64,000 bases of DNA. It comes from Gammaproteobacteria bacterium (lineage in GTDB: Bacteria > Pseudomonadota > Gammaproteobacteria > Xanthomonadales > SZUA-36). Below, piece by piece: positions 40,754 to 50,240 of the stretch. The stretch lies in the NCBI GenBank assembly GCA_030426265.1, contig JAUHYP010000002.1:62001-126000 (forward strand), written 5' to 3'. How positions within the stretch are numbered: the first letter of the stretch is position 1; each line of letters opens with the position of its first letter. The position numbers and the translations under genes are program-made. A model generated the notes under the pieces. It ran no database searches. It had not been told where the DNA came from and saw nothing but the letters and a program-made list of their open reading frames with translations.

Positions 40754-41857
40754 TCAACCGGCCCGCGACGCGATCACGCGCCGGAAGAAGTCGTCGTGCG
40801 CCCGCGCGGAGCGCTCCCAGGTAAACGCCGCCGCGTGTTCGATGCCGCCATCGATGGCGGCCGCCCGGGCTTCGCTGTCCAGCGCGACCCGGTCGATGCC
40901 GGCGGCAAAGGCCTCGGGATCGTCCGTGCCGGCCACCGGCCAGAGCCCGGCCGAGACTTCGGGCAGGCAGGACGCCGCGGAGACCACGCCCGGCACTCCG
41001 GAGGCCATGGCCTCGAGCAGGGGCAGGGCGAAGCCCTCGTAGCGTGACGGCTGCAACAGCGCCACCGCGCCCGCCAGCAGGGTGGGCAGCGCCTCGCCGG
41101 GCACGTGTTCGATCCAGTGCACGCGGCCCGGACCGCCCAGGGCGGCGGCCAGGTCCTCGAGGCGACGCTGGTGCGATGCGCTCGCGCCACCGCCCGCGAA
41201 CACCAGTTCGATGCCCTCGCGCGCGGCGCGACTGCGGGCCCAGGCCTCCAGGGCGAGTTCCAGGTTCTTGTGCGGGAACCAGCTGCCCAACTGCAGCAGG
41301 AACGGCGCCTCGATCCCCAGCGACCGTGCTGCCGCACGGGTTTCCGCCTCCGGGCGCGGGTGGAAACGCGCGTGGTCCACGCCGTGGGGAATGACCTCCA
41401 CGACGGCGGAATCGAGCTCCGGATAGTGGTGCAGCAGCCGCCCCCGGCCATGCTGCGTCAGGCAGACGATGCCGTCCGCCTGGGCGATGTTGCGCTGCAG
41501 GCGCTCCTTGCCCTCGTAGCCGGCGGGTTCGTCCAGGGCGCGCACGTCGTGCACGGTGAAACTCAGCGGGCAGGGCGCACTGCGCGGCAGGTGGTTGCCG
41601 AAGCTGTGGAACAGGGCCAGGCCCCGGTCCCCGAGGCGCGCCGAGTTCGGCAACCAGCGACGTGGAAGGTCCGGCGCCAGGTCCGACAGCAGGCCGCGCC
41701 GGAACCAGCGGTGGCCCCGCACGAACAGCTCCGTCGGCAGGGCCCCGGCGGGTTGCGCGGCCACGACCTCCTGAATGTAGCGCGCAATGCCGCGCCCGCG
41801 CCGCTTGACGGCCTGGGTCACGTCCAGCCCCACGCGCGGTTCTGGGGTAGGGGACAT
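40754..41857 (-). CDS. family 1 glycosyltransferase
   Basis: The 367-residue protein has the GT-B pattern of family 4/1 retaining transferases: VGLDVTQAVKRRGRGIARYIQE at the start, VHDVRALDEP, VIPHGVDHARFHP, a C-terminal FVFAGGGAS-like strand (here LVFAGGGAS), and the E-x7-E donor motif PSRYEGFALPLLEAMASG. ATG 41857 was chosen; the open frame extends far into the divergent gene but has no conserved sequence there. It probably adds a sugar to a surface polysaccharide or LPS, like the neighbouring transferase. Confidence 0.85.
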   Translation of the reverse strand: MSPTPEPRVGLDVTQAVKRRGRGIARYIQEVVAAQPAGALPTELFVRGHRWFRRGLLSDLAPDLPRRWLPNSARLGDRGLALFHSFGNHLPRSAPCPLSFTVHDVRALDEPAGYEGKERLQRNIAQADGIVCLTQHGRGRLLHHYPELDSAVVEVIPHGVDHARFHPRPEAETRAAARSLGIEAPFLLQLGSWFPHKNLELALEAWARSRAAREGIELVFAGGGASASHQRRLEDLAAALGGPGRVHWIEHVPGEALPTLLAGAVALLQPSRYEGFALPLLEAMASGVPGVVSAASCLPEVSAGLWPVAGTDDPEAFAAGIDRVALDSEARAAAIDGGIEHAAAFTWERSARAHDDFFRRVIASRAG

Positions 41858-41926
41858 GGGCCTATCGTAGTCCAGGCCGCGTTGCTGTTGTAAGCTGCCC
41901 GCCATCCCCGCCACCGCCCATTGCCC

Positions 41927-42829
41927 ATGAAAGTCAGCGGTTTCAGCTTCATCCGCGACGGCGTGAAGCTCGGCTATCCCTTCGAGGAATCCATCCGCTC
42001 GGCACTGCCGGTCTGCGACGAATTCATCGTGGCCGTGGGCGCCAGTGGCGACGGGACCCTGGAGCGGCTGCGGGCGATGAACGAGCCGAAACTGCGCCTG
42101 GTCGAGACCACCTGGAACGAACAGTGCCGCAGCCATGGCTTCGTGTACGGCCAGCAGAAGATGATCGCCCAGTACAACTGCACCGGCGACTGGGCCTTCT
42201 ACCTCGAGGGCGACGAGGTGCTGCACGAGGACGACCTCGATTCCCTGCGCCGGGCCATGGCGCACTACCTGAACGACGAGGCCGTCGAGGCCCTGGCCTT
42301 CGACTACCTGCATTTCTACGGCGACACCCGCCACCTGCACCGCTCCTCCCAGGCCTACCGCAAGGCCTGCCGGATCATCCGCAATCGCCTGCGCAGCATC
42401 GCCCCCGACGGACTCTACTGGGCCGTGATCAAGGAAAAGAAGTGGCACGGCGGGCGCAACAAGCGCCGCACCCGCTACCCGCGGGCCGCGGCCCTGAACC
42501 TGCCCATCTACCACTACGGCAACGCGCGACACGAACGCTACGTGCGCGCCAAGGCGGAGACCGGCAACCGCTACTGGTCGGAGAAGCAGGCGTTCCGGGA
42601 GGCCTACGGCGACCTCGACCCGGAGCAGGTCGGGCCCTTCGAGGGCCGCCACCCCGCGATCATGACGGACTGGATCGCGGCGCACGCCAATCCCTCCTTC
42701 AGCTTCCGGGAGGACCACCGGCTGACTTCGCGCGAACGCAAGCACCGGTTCAATGCGCGCCTGGAACGCTGGTTCGGCCTGGATTTTTCCAAGCGGCATT
42801 TCAAGCTGGTCCGGTCCTGGGAGGGCTGA
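41927..42829 (+). CDS. family 2-like glycosyltransferase
   Basis: The 300-residue protein looks like a GT-A transferase: VSGFSFIRDGVKLGYPFEESIRSALPVCDEFIV at the N-terminus (quoted in two parts by function: start strand and donor region), VGASGDGT and a D-x-D-like YLEGDEVLHEDD. This group resembles LpsA/WaaE-like transferases of LPS core synthesis. ATG 41927 is preferred over TTG 41921. It is divergent from the other transferase. Confidence 0.78.
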   Translation: MKVSGFSFIRDGVKLGYPFEESIRSALPVCDEFIVAVGASGDGTLERLRAMNEPKLRLVETTWNEQCRSHGFVYGQQKMIAQYNCTGDWAFYLEGDEVLHEDDLDSLRRAMAHYLNDEAVEALAFDYLHFYGDTRHLHRSSQAYRKACRIIRNRLRSIAPDGLYWAVIKEKKWHGGRNKRRTRYPRAAALNLPIYHYGNARHERYVRAKAETGNRYWSEKQAFREAYGDLDPEQVGPFEGRHPAIMTDWIAAHANPSFSFREDHRLTSRERKHRFNARLERWFGLDFSKRHFKLVRSWEG

Positions 42830-42846
42830 GACGCCCGTTCCTTCCC

Positions 42847-43383
42847 ATGGCCCGCGTCGTGCTCTTCAACAAGCCCTTCCAGGTGATGTCCCAGTTCCGC
42901 GCATCCGGGGAAAAGGTCACGCTGTCGGCCTTCATCCACGACCCGGAGCTGCGCGTCGCCGGGCGGCTGGACTACGACTCCGAGGGCCTGATGCTGCTCA
43001 GCGACGACGGCCGCCTGGTGCAGCGCATCACCCATCCGCGCCACAAGCTGCCGAAGACCTACTGGGCCCAGGTCGAGGGCGCGCCCGCGGGGGAAGCCCT
43101 GGAGCGCCTGCGGCGGGGCGTGGACCTCAAGGACGGCCGGACCCTGCCGGCGCAGGTTCGCGCCATGCCGGAACCGGATTCACTCTGGCCGCGCGACCCG
43201 CCCATCCGGTTTCGCGCGAACATTCCCACCACCTGGCTGGAATTGACCATCACCGAGGGGCGCAACCGCCAGGTGCGGCGGATGACGGCCGCGGTCGGGC
43301 ATCCCACGCTGCGCCTGGTGCGTGCGCGGGTCGGCGATTGGACCCTGGAAGGGCTGCGTCCCGGGGAGTGGCGCCAGGCCTGA
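42847..43383 (+). CDS. rluE: 23S rRNA pseudouridine synthase RluE type
   Basis: The 178-residue protein has the RsuA-family catalytic motif GRLDYDSEGLMLLSDDG with the nucleophilic Asp, followed by LPKTYWAQVEG and the C-terminal TITEGRNRQVRRM. Without an N-terminal S4 domain and at this length it fits RluE, which modifies U2457 of 23S rRNA, rather than RsuA or RluB. ATG 42847 gives MARVVLFNKPFQVM, the expected start. Confidence 0.9.
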   Translation: MARVVLFNKPFQVMSQFRASGEKVTLSAFIHDPELRVAGRLDYDSEGLMLLSDDGRLVQRITHPRHKLPKTYWAQVEGAPAGEALERLRRGVDLKDGRTLPAQVRAMPEPDSLWPRDPPIRFRANIPTTWLELTITEGRNRQVRRMTAAVGHPTLRLVRARVGDWTLEGLRPGEWRQA

Positions 43384-43432
43384 AGCCCGCTCCGGTCGCA
43401 CGGCCCCGGCGCGCCCGCGCGGCTTTGCGCCG

Positions 43433-44497
43433 CTACGAATCGGCGCGGGAAGCGTCCTCGAGCACCGCGAGTTCCCGCAACACCGAAGTGGCGAAGGTTC
43501 CCGACGGCAGGGCGAATCGCAATTCCAGTGCCTCTCCGTCCCAGGCATGCGAAAGCTCCCGCGGCACCAGCCTCAGGGCGCGGCGCTCGGCGCGCATCCC
43601 CAGCGCCACCAACCCTTCCGCCAGCACCGGCTCCTGCGCCAGGACCCGGGCTTCCAGCGCGGCGCAGGCGCCGCAGACGGCGGGCTCGCCGGCCCCGTGC
43701 AGCGGGCCGGACGGGTGGATGTCGAACTCCGCCAGGCGCGAGGCGAGGGTTTCCGGCGGATCATTCAGGCTGAACCAGCTGCGCGAGCCGTCCAGGACCA
43801 CCGCTTCGCCTTCCAGCAGGCTGCGCCAGTTGCCTTCGTTCACGCGTTCGGCCAGGACACGATTGAACAGCCAGGAGCGCGCAGCGGACAGGTACAGGCC
43901 GCGCTCGAAGCGGGGCGTTTTTCCCAGCGTCCCGGCGAACAGGGCGCGGGCGCGGTCGAGGTTGGCGCCACCGATGCCGAAGCGCTGTTCCCCGAAATAG
44001 TTCGGCACACCGCTCGCCATGGCGGCGATGCGCTCGTCGATGGCGCCGCGATCGCCGTTCACGCCCCGCAGGACCAGGGTAAAGGCGTTCGCGCGCAGGC
44101 CGCCGCGCCGGATCGCGTGCCGCGCGCGCACCCAGCGGTGCAATTCCAGGCCCTCCGGCATGCGATCCGCCACGGACTCGGGATCGAGGTGCTCGATGGG
44201 CAGCGAGAACCACTGGGTGGTCACGGCGTTCCGGTCCTTGAGGCCGGCATAGCCGATCTGCCGGGCGCGGGCCGATCCCAGGTCCGCCAGCGCACGGACC
44301 GCATCGCGGGTGTTCAGCCCCGTCTTGGTCAGTTGCAGCCACCAGTGCGCGCCGGTCGGGTGCTCGGGAATGTCGATGCGTTCCTCCACCCGGAAGTCCG
44401 CTGAAAGCACACGAAATCGCGCCTGTGCGGGAGGCGGGCCGAAGGCGCGTGGCAGGGCCTCCAGGGGGGAATTTCCGGCGTTCGGGGCGGCAGTCAT
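43433..44497 (-). CDS. truD: tRNA pseudouridine-13 synthase TruD
   Basis: The 354-residue protein has the TruD motif IGYAGLKDRNAVTTQWFSL containing the catalytic Asp, plus FRVEERIDI near the start and VPNYFGEQRFG in the TRUD insertion domain. It makes pseudouridine 13 in tRNA-Glu. Length is normal. It converges on rluE and diverges from the pirin gene, with 21 bases between start codons. Confidence 0.95.
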   Translation of the reverse strand: MTAAPNAGNSPLEALPRAFGPPPAQARFRVLSADFRVEERIDIPEHPTGAHWWLQLTKTGLNTRDAVRALADLGSARARQIGYAGLKDRNAVTTQWFSLPIEHLDPESVADRMPEGLELHRWVRARHAIRRGGLRANAFTLVLRGVNGDRGAIDERIAAMASGVPNYFGEQRFGIGGANLDRARALFAGTLGKTPRFERGLYLSAARSWLFNRVLAERVNEGNWRSLLEGEAVVLDGSRSWFSLNDPPETLASRLAEFDIHPSGPLHGAGEPAVCGACAALEARVLAQEPVLAEGLVALGMRAERRALRLVPRELSHAWDGEALELRFALPSGTFATSVLRELAVLEDASRADS

Positions 44498-44518
44498 GGC
44501 GTGCTATTGTAGGTCGTC

Positions 44519-45388
44519 ATGAGCCTCATCCACCTGCAACCCGTCGTAAAGGACATCGGGGATTTCGAGGTCAGGCGCGTCCTGCCTTCAGCGGCGCAGC
44601 GTGCCGTCGGCCCCTTTGTCTTCTGGGACCATTTCGGTCCCGTCACCCTGCCCGCGGGCGCCCACATGGACGTTCGTCCCCATCCTCATATCGGTCTCGC
44701 CACGCTGACCTGGCTGTTCGAAGGGGAGATCATGCACCGCGACTCCCTGGGCAGCGTGCAGCGCATCCGGGCCGGCGAGGTGAACTGGATGACGGCGGGG
44801 AAAGGCATCGTGCATTCGGAGCGCACGCCCGACGATCGGCGCGGCCGGGAAAACCCCTTGCACGGCCTGCAGATCTGGCTGGGCCTGCCGGAAGGCAGCG
44901 AAGAAGCCGAGCCGGATTTCCAGCACTATCCGGCCGAGGCCATTCCCAGGGTGGCGATCGGCGAAGTCGAAGGCTTCCTCATCGCCGGAACCGCCCTGGG
45001 CGCCGAATCGCCGGTGACGGTGCATTCACCCCTGCTGTACCTCGCGGCCGAACTCGCGCCGGGCCAGTCCTTCGAATGGCGGCGGCAGTATCCGGAAGAA
45101 GCGATCTACGTGGTCGGGGGCTCGCTGGAAATCGACGGTGTCGCCGTGGACACGTACACCATGGCGGTCCTGCCGACGGGCGATGTCCATCGAGTCGCCA
45201 GCCCGGAGGGCGCCCGCATCGCGGTGTTGGGTGGCGAACCGCTGGGACATCGCTTCCTGGCCTGGAATTTCGTCCACTCCAGCCGCGAACGGATTCGCGA
45301 GGCGGCGGCGCTTTGGGACGCCGGGGGATTCGACCGCGTTCCCGGCGACGAAGAATTCATTCCCCTGCCGGACCGCTTCAAACGCTGA
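44519..45388 (+). CDS. pirin-family protein
   Basis: The 289-residue bicupin has the pirin signature: VGPFVFWDHFGPVTLPAG, HPHIGLATLTWLFEGEIMHRDSLG with the metal-binding His residues, GEVNWMTAGKGIVHSE and a conserved Glu. Bacterial pirins may act as quercetinases or redox regulators; the specific role here is unknown. The divergent start to truD leaves only 21 bases, so the two probably share a promoter region. Confidence 0.92.
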   Translation: MSLIHLQPVVKDIGDFEVRRVLPSAAQRAVGPFVFWDHFGPVTLPAGAHMDVRPHPHIGLATLTWLFEGEIMHRDSLGSVQRIRAGEVNWMTAGKGIVHSERTPDDRRGRENPLHGLQIWLGLPEGSEEAEPDFQHYPAEAIPRVAIGEVEGFLIAGTALGAESPVTVHSPLLYLAAELAPGQSFEWRRQYPEEAIYVVGGSLEIDGVAVDTYTMAVLPTGDVHRVASPEGARIAVLGGEPLGHRFLAWNFVHSSRERIREAAALWDAGGFDRVPGDEEFIPLPDRFKR

Positions 45389-45392
45389 AGCG

Positions 45393-45821
45393 TCAGTCCA
45401 GGCGCAGCAACAGTCCCGGTTCGGCATCGTCCGGCGCGTGGCGCGCGAAGGCGCGCGCCGAAATGCCCGCGGCGTGCACCGAGTCCGGGTCGCCCGACAC
45501 CAGCGGGTGCCAGGCGGCCAGGCCGCGGCCCTCGGCGAGACGCCGGTAGGCGCAGCTGCCGGGAAGCCAGGCGAACACCTCGGGCCGCCCGGCATCCAGC
45601 ACGATGCATTCACGCACACGCCGGGCGCGCGCGGCGTAGTCGGTGCAGCGGCAGGCCTCGATGTCCAGCAACTGGCAGGCGTGGTCGGTGAAGAACACCT
45701 CGCCCGTGTCCTCGTCCTCCAGCTTGTGCAGGCAGCACAGGGCGCAGCCGTCGCACAGGGACTCCCACTCTTCGCGGTCCATCTCCGCGAGGGTCTTGCG
45801 CTCCCAGAAGGGTGCGTCCAT
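45393..45821 (-). CDS. UPF0260 (YcgN-like) Cys-cluster protein
   Basis: The 142-residue protein shows the YcgN/UPF0260 pattern: [27 protein letters not shown] near the start (read as FWERKTL and [14 protein letters not shown]), then [16 protein letters not shown] and [15 protein letters not shown]. The conserved Cys set belongs to the CxxCxxCC zinc/iron-sulfur group. ATG 45821 (MDAPFWERK) fits homologues and avoids overlap with the next gene; 45851 would add ten residues. Function unknown. Confidence 0.9.
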   Translation of the reverse strand: MDAPFWERKTLAEMDREEWESLCDGCALCCLHKLEDEDTGEVFFTDHACQLLDIEACRCTDYAARARRVRECIVLDAGRPEVFAWLPGSCAYRRLAEGRGLAAWHPLVSGDPDSVHAAGISARAFARHAPDDAEPGLLLRLD

Positions 45822-45828
45822 GCCCGTA

Positions 45829-46719
45829 TCAGTCGCCGGCGGTGGCGTCACGAAAGAGGGTGCGGACCATGCGTTCGGTGGTGATGAAGCCCCAGTGGTA
45901 GCTCTCGAACTCCGCCAGCGGATTCGCCGCCAGCACCTGGTCCACGTCCAGGCCCTGCGCGACCAGTTTCCCCACGGCCGCCTGGGCGGCTTTCAGGGTC
46001 GCCAGGTCGGCGGTGATGCCGGCCTTGTCGGTCAATGGCCCATGGCCGGGGATGATCTTCGTGTCGTCGTCCGCCAGCGCGAGAATGGCTTCCTGCCCGG
46101 CGATGTAGCCGTCCACCGTGCCCCCGTTGTCCAGGTCGATGAACGGGAACAGGCCGTGGAAGGCCACGTCTCCCGTGTGGATCACGTTCTGCGCCGGGAA
46201 GTGGATGAAGGCATCGCCATCGGTATGGGCTTTGGGCAGGTGCGTCACGCGCGCCTCGATGTCGTCCAGCCAGAACGTCACGCCGTCGGCGAAGGTCACC
46301 ACCGGAAGGCCGCCGGCGCCGCCTGCAGGCGCCGGGTCGGTGAGCAGGCGCTTGCGGATGTTGTCGTGGGCGAAAATCACCGTGCCGGACTCGGCGAAGT
46401 GCGCGTTGCCCCCGGTGTGGTCTCCGTGGACGTGGGTGTTGACCAGGAAATCGATGGGCCGCCCCGCGGTTTCGGTGGCATGGTCGAGCAGTCGGGGCGC
46501 GAGCGGCTGGAGGCTGTCGTCCACCATCGCCACGTGGCGGTCTCCCACGATGACCGCCATGTTGCCGCCGCCGAACCCGCCCACGCCCACCACCATGTGG
46601 ATGCCCGGCGCGACTTCGGTCGACTCGAAACTGATCGCATCGAAGTTCGGCGCCTGGGCGAGGGCCGCCGGTGCGACCAGCGTGGTGAGCAGGGACAGGG
46701 AAAACAGGCAGGTCTTCAT
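45829..46719 (-). CDS. secreted metallo-beta-lactamase-fold hydrolase
   Basis: The 296-residue protein has a signal peptide ([18 protein letters not shown]) and the zinc motif [13 protein letters not shown], with later [21 protein letters not shown] and [10 protein letters not shown]. It resembles quinoprotein-relay (SoxH-like) and lactamase-like periplasmic hydrolases; substrate unknown. ATG 46719 has GGAGGAG upstream and is preferred over the open extension to 46800. Confidence 0.88.
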   Translation of the reverse strand: MKTCLFSLSLLTTLVAPAALAQAPNFDAISFESTEVAPGIHMVVGVGGFGGGNMAVIVGDRHVAMVDDSLQPLAPRLLDHATETAGRPIDFLVNTHVHGDHTGGNAHFAESGTVIFAHDNIRKRLLTDPAPAGGAGGLPVVTFADGVTFWLDDIEARVTHLPKAHTDGDAFIHFPAQNVIHTGDVAFHGLFPFIDLDNGGTVDGYIAGQEAILALADDDTKIIPGHGPLTDKAGITADLATLKAAQAAVGKLVAQGLDVDQVLAANPLAEFESYHWGFITTERMVRTLFRDATAGD

Positions 46720-46811
46720 GAGACTCCTCCAGGTGAAAAGCCGCTGGCGCCGATCGGCGGACTGCCCCGGTCGGGGACAGGCCAGAATGTTATCAGGCAC
46801 GGGCAGTGGGT

Positions 46812-47825
46812 TCAGAGCCAGCCGCCCAGTTCACGGCGCACGACGTTCTCCAGCAAGTCGATGCAGGGCGGGCTGTCGTTCAGGCAGGGCAGGTGGGCGA
46901 AGTTCCGCCCGCCCGCTTCCAGGAACTCGTCCCGGACTTCACCGGCGATCTCCTCGAGCGTCTCCAGGCAGTCGGAAACGAACCCCGGGTTGAACACGGC
47001 GATGTCCTTGACGCCCTGGGCGGCCAGGCCCCGCACGGTTTCGTCGGTATAGGGCTGCAGCCACTCCTTGGGTCCGAAGCGGGACTGGAAGCAGCTGATG
47101 AAGCGCTCCTCGGGCCAGCCCATGCGCTTGGCCAGGAGGCGCGAGGTCTCCAGGCACTGGAACTGGTAGGGGTCGCCCTTTTCCACGAACTCGGCCGGCA
47201 CGCCGTGGTAGCTCGCCAGCAACTTCTCGGGTTCGAAATCGAGGGTCGCCAGGTGCTGCTCCAGCGAGCGGGCGAGGGCCTCGATGTAGGCCGGATCGTC
47301 ATAGAAGGCGGGCGCGGTTCGCAGCGCGGGCACCCGGCGCATGCTCGTCAGCGCCTGGAAACTGCGGTCGCAGACGCTGGCGGTGGTGGAGGCGCTGTAT
47401 TGCGGATACAGCGGCACCACCAGGATGCGGTCGCAACCCTCGTCGCGCAGCGCGCGCAGACGCTCGGGGATGGAGGGGTTGCCGTAGCGCATCGCCCAGT
47501 CGACCCGCAGGGAATCATCAGTGGCGAAGCGCTCCCCCAGCTGCAGGGCCTGGTTGCGGGTGTAGGTGCGCAGGGGCGATTCGTTCCGTTCCATGTCCCA
47601 GATCGAGGCATAGAGCCTGCCGGAGCGCGCCGGGCGGACGGTGAGAATGACGCCGTAGAGGATGGGGTACCAGAACAGCTTGGGCAGTTCGATGACGCGG
47701 GGGTCCGAAAGAAACTCCGCCAGGTATCGGCGCACGCTGCGACGGTCGAAGCCGTCCGGCGTGCCCAGGTTCACCAGGAGCACACCGACGCGGCCGGTGG
47801 TCGCTTGCCCCGGGTGCGGGTTCAC
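46812..47825 (-). CDS. hemH: ferrochelatase HemH
   Basis: The 337-residue protein has ferrochelatase hallmarks: VGVLLVNLGTPDGFDRRSVRRYL, SYHGVPAEFVEKGDPY with the catalytic His, FQSRFGPKEWLQPYT and FNPGFVSDCLETLEEI with the catalytic Glu. It inserts iron into protoporphyrin IX at the inner membrane. GTG 47825 overlaps the stop of the upstream aldehyde dehydrogenase gene (GTGA), so the two are translated together. Confidence 0.95.
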   Translation of the reverse strand: MNPHPGQATTGRVGVLLVNLGTPDGFDRRSVRRYLAEFLSDPRVIELPKLFWYPILYGVILTVRPARSGRLYASIWDMERNESPLRTYTRNQALQLGERFATDDSLRVDWAMRYGNPSIPERLRALRDEGCDRILVVPLYPQYSASTTASVCDRSFQALTSMRRVPALRTAPAFYDDPAYIEALARSLEQHLATLDFEPEKLLASYHGVPAEFVEKGDPYQFQCLETSRLLAKRMGWPEERFISCFQSRFGPKEWLQPYTDETVRGLAAQGVKDIAVFNPGFVSDCLETLEEIAGEVRDEFLEAGGRNFAHLPCLNDSPPCIDLLENVVRRELGGWL

Positions 47826-49234
47826 AACAGCTTTTTCAGGAAGTTGAATTTGCTGTCGCTGTAGGGCGCGTAGCGCAGTGGAACGTCCGGCCAGATGCCA
47901 CGGCGCATCACGGCCTTGAGGTGGCTGAAGTTGCGAAATCCGTTCTCGCCCTTGTAGGCGCCCATGCCGCTTTCGCCCACGCCGCCGAACGGCAATTCGG
48001 GGACCGCGGAGAACATGATCACGTCGTTCAGGCAGACGCTGCCGGCGCTGACGGTGTCCAGGAAGCGTCGCTGCGCCGCCTTGTCCTTGCTGAACAGGTA
48101 GGCCGCGAGGGGCTTGTCTCCGGACCGCACGTGGGTGATGGCCGCTTCCAGGTCGTCCGTGCGCAGGATGGGCAGCAGGGGCCCGAAAATCTCCTCGCGC
48201 ATCACGGGGCTGTCGGGATCAACTCCGGTGAGCACCGTGGGCTCGATGTAGCGCTCAGCGGGATCGCTGCGGCCGCCGACTGCGACCGTGCCCGACCCGA
48301 GCAGCGCGGTGAGGCGTTCGAAATGGCGGTCGTTGACGATGCGTCCAAAGGAATCGCTGCGCTGCGGGTCCTCGCCGTACATCTCGCGCAGGTGCCCGGC
48401 CAGCAGCGGCACCAGCCGCGCTTCCGTGTCGGCATCGGCCAGGATGTAGTCGGGGGCGATGCAGGTCTGGCCGGCATTCGTGAAGCGGCCCCAGGCGATG
48501 CGTCGCGCGGCGATATCGAGGTCGGCGTCCGGCAACACGATGCAGGGGCTCTTGCCGCCCAGTTCCAGCGTGACGGGCGTCAGGTGCTTCGCCGCCGCGG
48601 CCATCACGATGCGGCCAACGGCGCCGCCGCCGGTATAGATGATGTGGTCGTAGCGCTCGCGAAGCAGGGCGGTGGACTCCGCCACGGCGCCCTCGACAAC
48701 GGCGAAGGCCTGCGGATCCAGGTACTCCGGAACATAACGGGCGAGCAGGGCGGCCGACGCCGGGGCCAGTTCCGAGGGTTTGAGCACGGCGCAATTGCCC
48801 GCGGCGATGACCGCCACCAGCGGTGCGAGCACCACCTGCAGGGGGTAGTTCCAGGCGCCCATCACCAGCACCACGCCGAGCGGCTCCGCCTGGACCCAGC
48901 TGCTCCCCGGCTGGGCGAAGGCCGGGGTGCGCACGCTCCTGGGCTTCATCCAGCGCTTGAGGTGCTTGCGGCTGTGCTTCACCTCGCTGGCGATGTAGGA
49001 CAACTCGGTCAGCCAGGCTTCCATGGGCGGTTTGCCCAGGTCCGAGGCCAGGGCCTCGAGGAACTCCGCCTCGTGGTCCTGCAACATGCGCACCAGGTTG
49101 GCCAGCTGGGCGTCGCGCCAGGCAGGGTCGCGCGTGTGGTCGCTGGCGAAGGTGGCCCGCAATCCGGCGAGCAGGTCGCCGTAGTCGGGTCCGGGTTGGC
49201 CGATGCCGGCCATTTCGTCGGTCGCTGTGCTCAT
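47822..49234 (-). CDS. aldehyde dehydrogenase, ALDH3/coniferyl type
   Basis: The 470-residue enzyme has MGAWNYPLQVVLAPLVAVIAAGN, TGGGAVGRIV, the catalytic Glu in VTLELGGKSPCIVL and the catalytic Cys in FTNAGQTCIAPDY; the C-terminus FGGVGESGMGAYKGENGFRNF (read as GESGMGAYKG) is typical of ALDH3-like and coniferyl aldehyde dehydrogenases. ATG 49234 (MSTATDEM) was chosen; the open frame continues to 49417 without conserved sequence. It oxidises aldehydes with NAD(P); exact substrate unknown. Confidence 0.9.
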   Translation of the reverse strand: MSTATDEMAGIGQPGPDYGDLLAGLRATFASDHTRDPAWRDAQLANLVRMLQDHEAEFLEALASDLGKPPMEAWLTELSYIASEVKHSRKHLKRWMKPRSVRTPAFAQPGSSWVQAEPLGVVLVMGAWNYPLQVVLAPLVAVIAAGNCAVLKPSELAPASAALLARYVPEYLDPQAFAVVEGAVAESTALLRERYDHIIYTGGGAVGRIVMAAAAKHLTPVTLELGGKSPCIVLPDADLDIAARRIAWGRFTNAGQTCIAPDYILADADTEARLVPLLAGHLREMYGEDPQRSDSFGRIVNDRHFERLTALLGSGTVAVGGRSDPAERYIEPTVLTGVDPDSPVMREEIFGPLLPILRTDDLEAAITHVRSGDKPLAAYLFSKDKAAQRRFLDTVSAGSVCLNDVIMFSAVPELPFGGVGESGMGAYKGENGFRNFSHLKAVMRRGIWPDVPLRYAPYSDSKFNFLKKLL

Positions 49235-49265
49235 GCCCTCATTGTGCGGCCGCCGGGGCCGCGCT

Positions 49266-50198
49266 TCAATTCCGGGCCTGGGCCGCCCGCACCGGGTTCG
49301 CGGGTGTGTCGTCCCAGCCGTCGAGCAGTTCGCGCAAGCGGGCGAGCAGGCGGCGCGCCAGGCCGGTGAGCAGAACGAACTCGGCATCCTGGCGCGCCAG
49401 GCTGTCCTCCTCGTCACTCACGTCGGCGGCCTCGCCCTCGGCCAGCTTCACCTTCGTGATCACCCCGTCCTCGCCGAGCACGCCGGTGAACACCTCTTCG
49501 AAACCGAAACCCAGGTGGGTCAGGCGCATGCCCTCCCGGACGTGGCGGCGGATGGTCTCGTCGTGCAGGTCGATGTTGCGCCAGGTGCCGGTCGCGCGGC
49601 CGTCACTGGGGTCGGCCATGCGGCATTCCCGCCCCAGGCTGAAGCCGGCCGGCGCCTTGCCCAGGAACAGTTCCTGCAGCAGCGTCGCCGGCGAGGTGTT
49701 GAAGCGCAGCGGCTCGGCGCGGAATCCATCCAGGCAGGTCCGCAGGTGTTCCACGAACCATTCCGTGCGCGACGGAGAGCCGGCGTCCACGACCAGGAGC
49801 CCTTCATCGCGCAGCACGAAGCCCCGGGAACGGTTGGACTGCACCAGCGCCTTGGGCAGCAGTTCGTCACGGGTGGCTTCCTTGAGCTTGCGCAACTCGC
49901 GCCGTGGCGGCTCCTCGCCCATGCGGCTGCGCCATTCCTCCACCCGGACTGCCAGCGACTCCTTGATCGCCGCGGCAGGTAACACACGGCTCTGGGTGCG
50001 CAGTTCCAACAGGTCCGCGCCGGCAAGGCGCCGGGCCAGGCGCCCGCCTTCCTGGCCGCCGGGGGGCTCCCAGCCGGCACTGCGTTCGGCGAAGGCGGAA
50101 CAGGGGCGGAATGCACGCTCGGCGAGGGCCTCGGAGAGGGCTTCCTCGCTGTCGGGCCAGGGGCCGTGAAGGCGGTAGCAACGAAGGTTTCGGAACAT
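49266..50198 (-). CDS. rdgC: recombination-associated protein RdgC
   Basis: The 310-residue product begins MFRNLRCYRLHGPWP and contains PKALVQSNRSRGFVLRDEG-type and LTHLGFGFEEVFTGVLGEDGVITKVKL-type segments, both found in RdgC, a ring-shaped DNA-binding protein that limits RecA activity. Length and start (ATG 50198) agree with the family; the longer open frame to 50546 crosses the next gene. Confidence 0.94.
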   Translation of the reverse strand: MFRNLRCYRLHGPWPDSEEALSEALAERAFRPCSAFAERSAGWEPPGGQEGGRLARRLAGADLLELRTQSRVLPAAAIKESLAVRVEEWRSRMGEEPPRRELRKLKEATRDELLPKALVQSNRSRGFVLRDEGLLVVDAGSPSRTEWFVEHLRTCLDGFRAEPLRFNTSPATLLQELFLGKAPAGFSLGRECRMADPSDGRATGTWRNIDLHDETIRRHVREGMRLTHLGFGFEEVFTGVLGEDGVITKVKLAEGEAADVSDEEDSLARQDAEFVLLTGLARRLLARLRELLDGWDDTPANPVRAAQARN

Positions 50199-50240
50199 GG
50201 GCGGGAAGGGTCGGTTCGGAAAGGCCGCGTAGTGTAGAGA

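Noticed and set aside
40754-42799. 681-codon reading of the glycosyltransferase
   Set aside because: The extra 314 codons lie antisense to the divergent family 2 transferase and lack conserved sequence; ATG 41857 gives the normal GT-B start.
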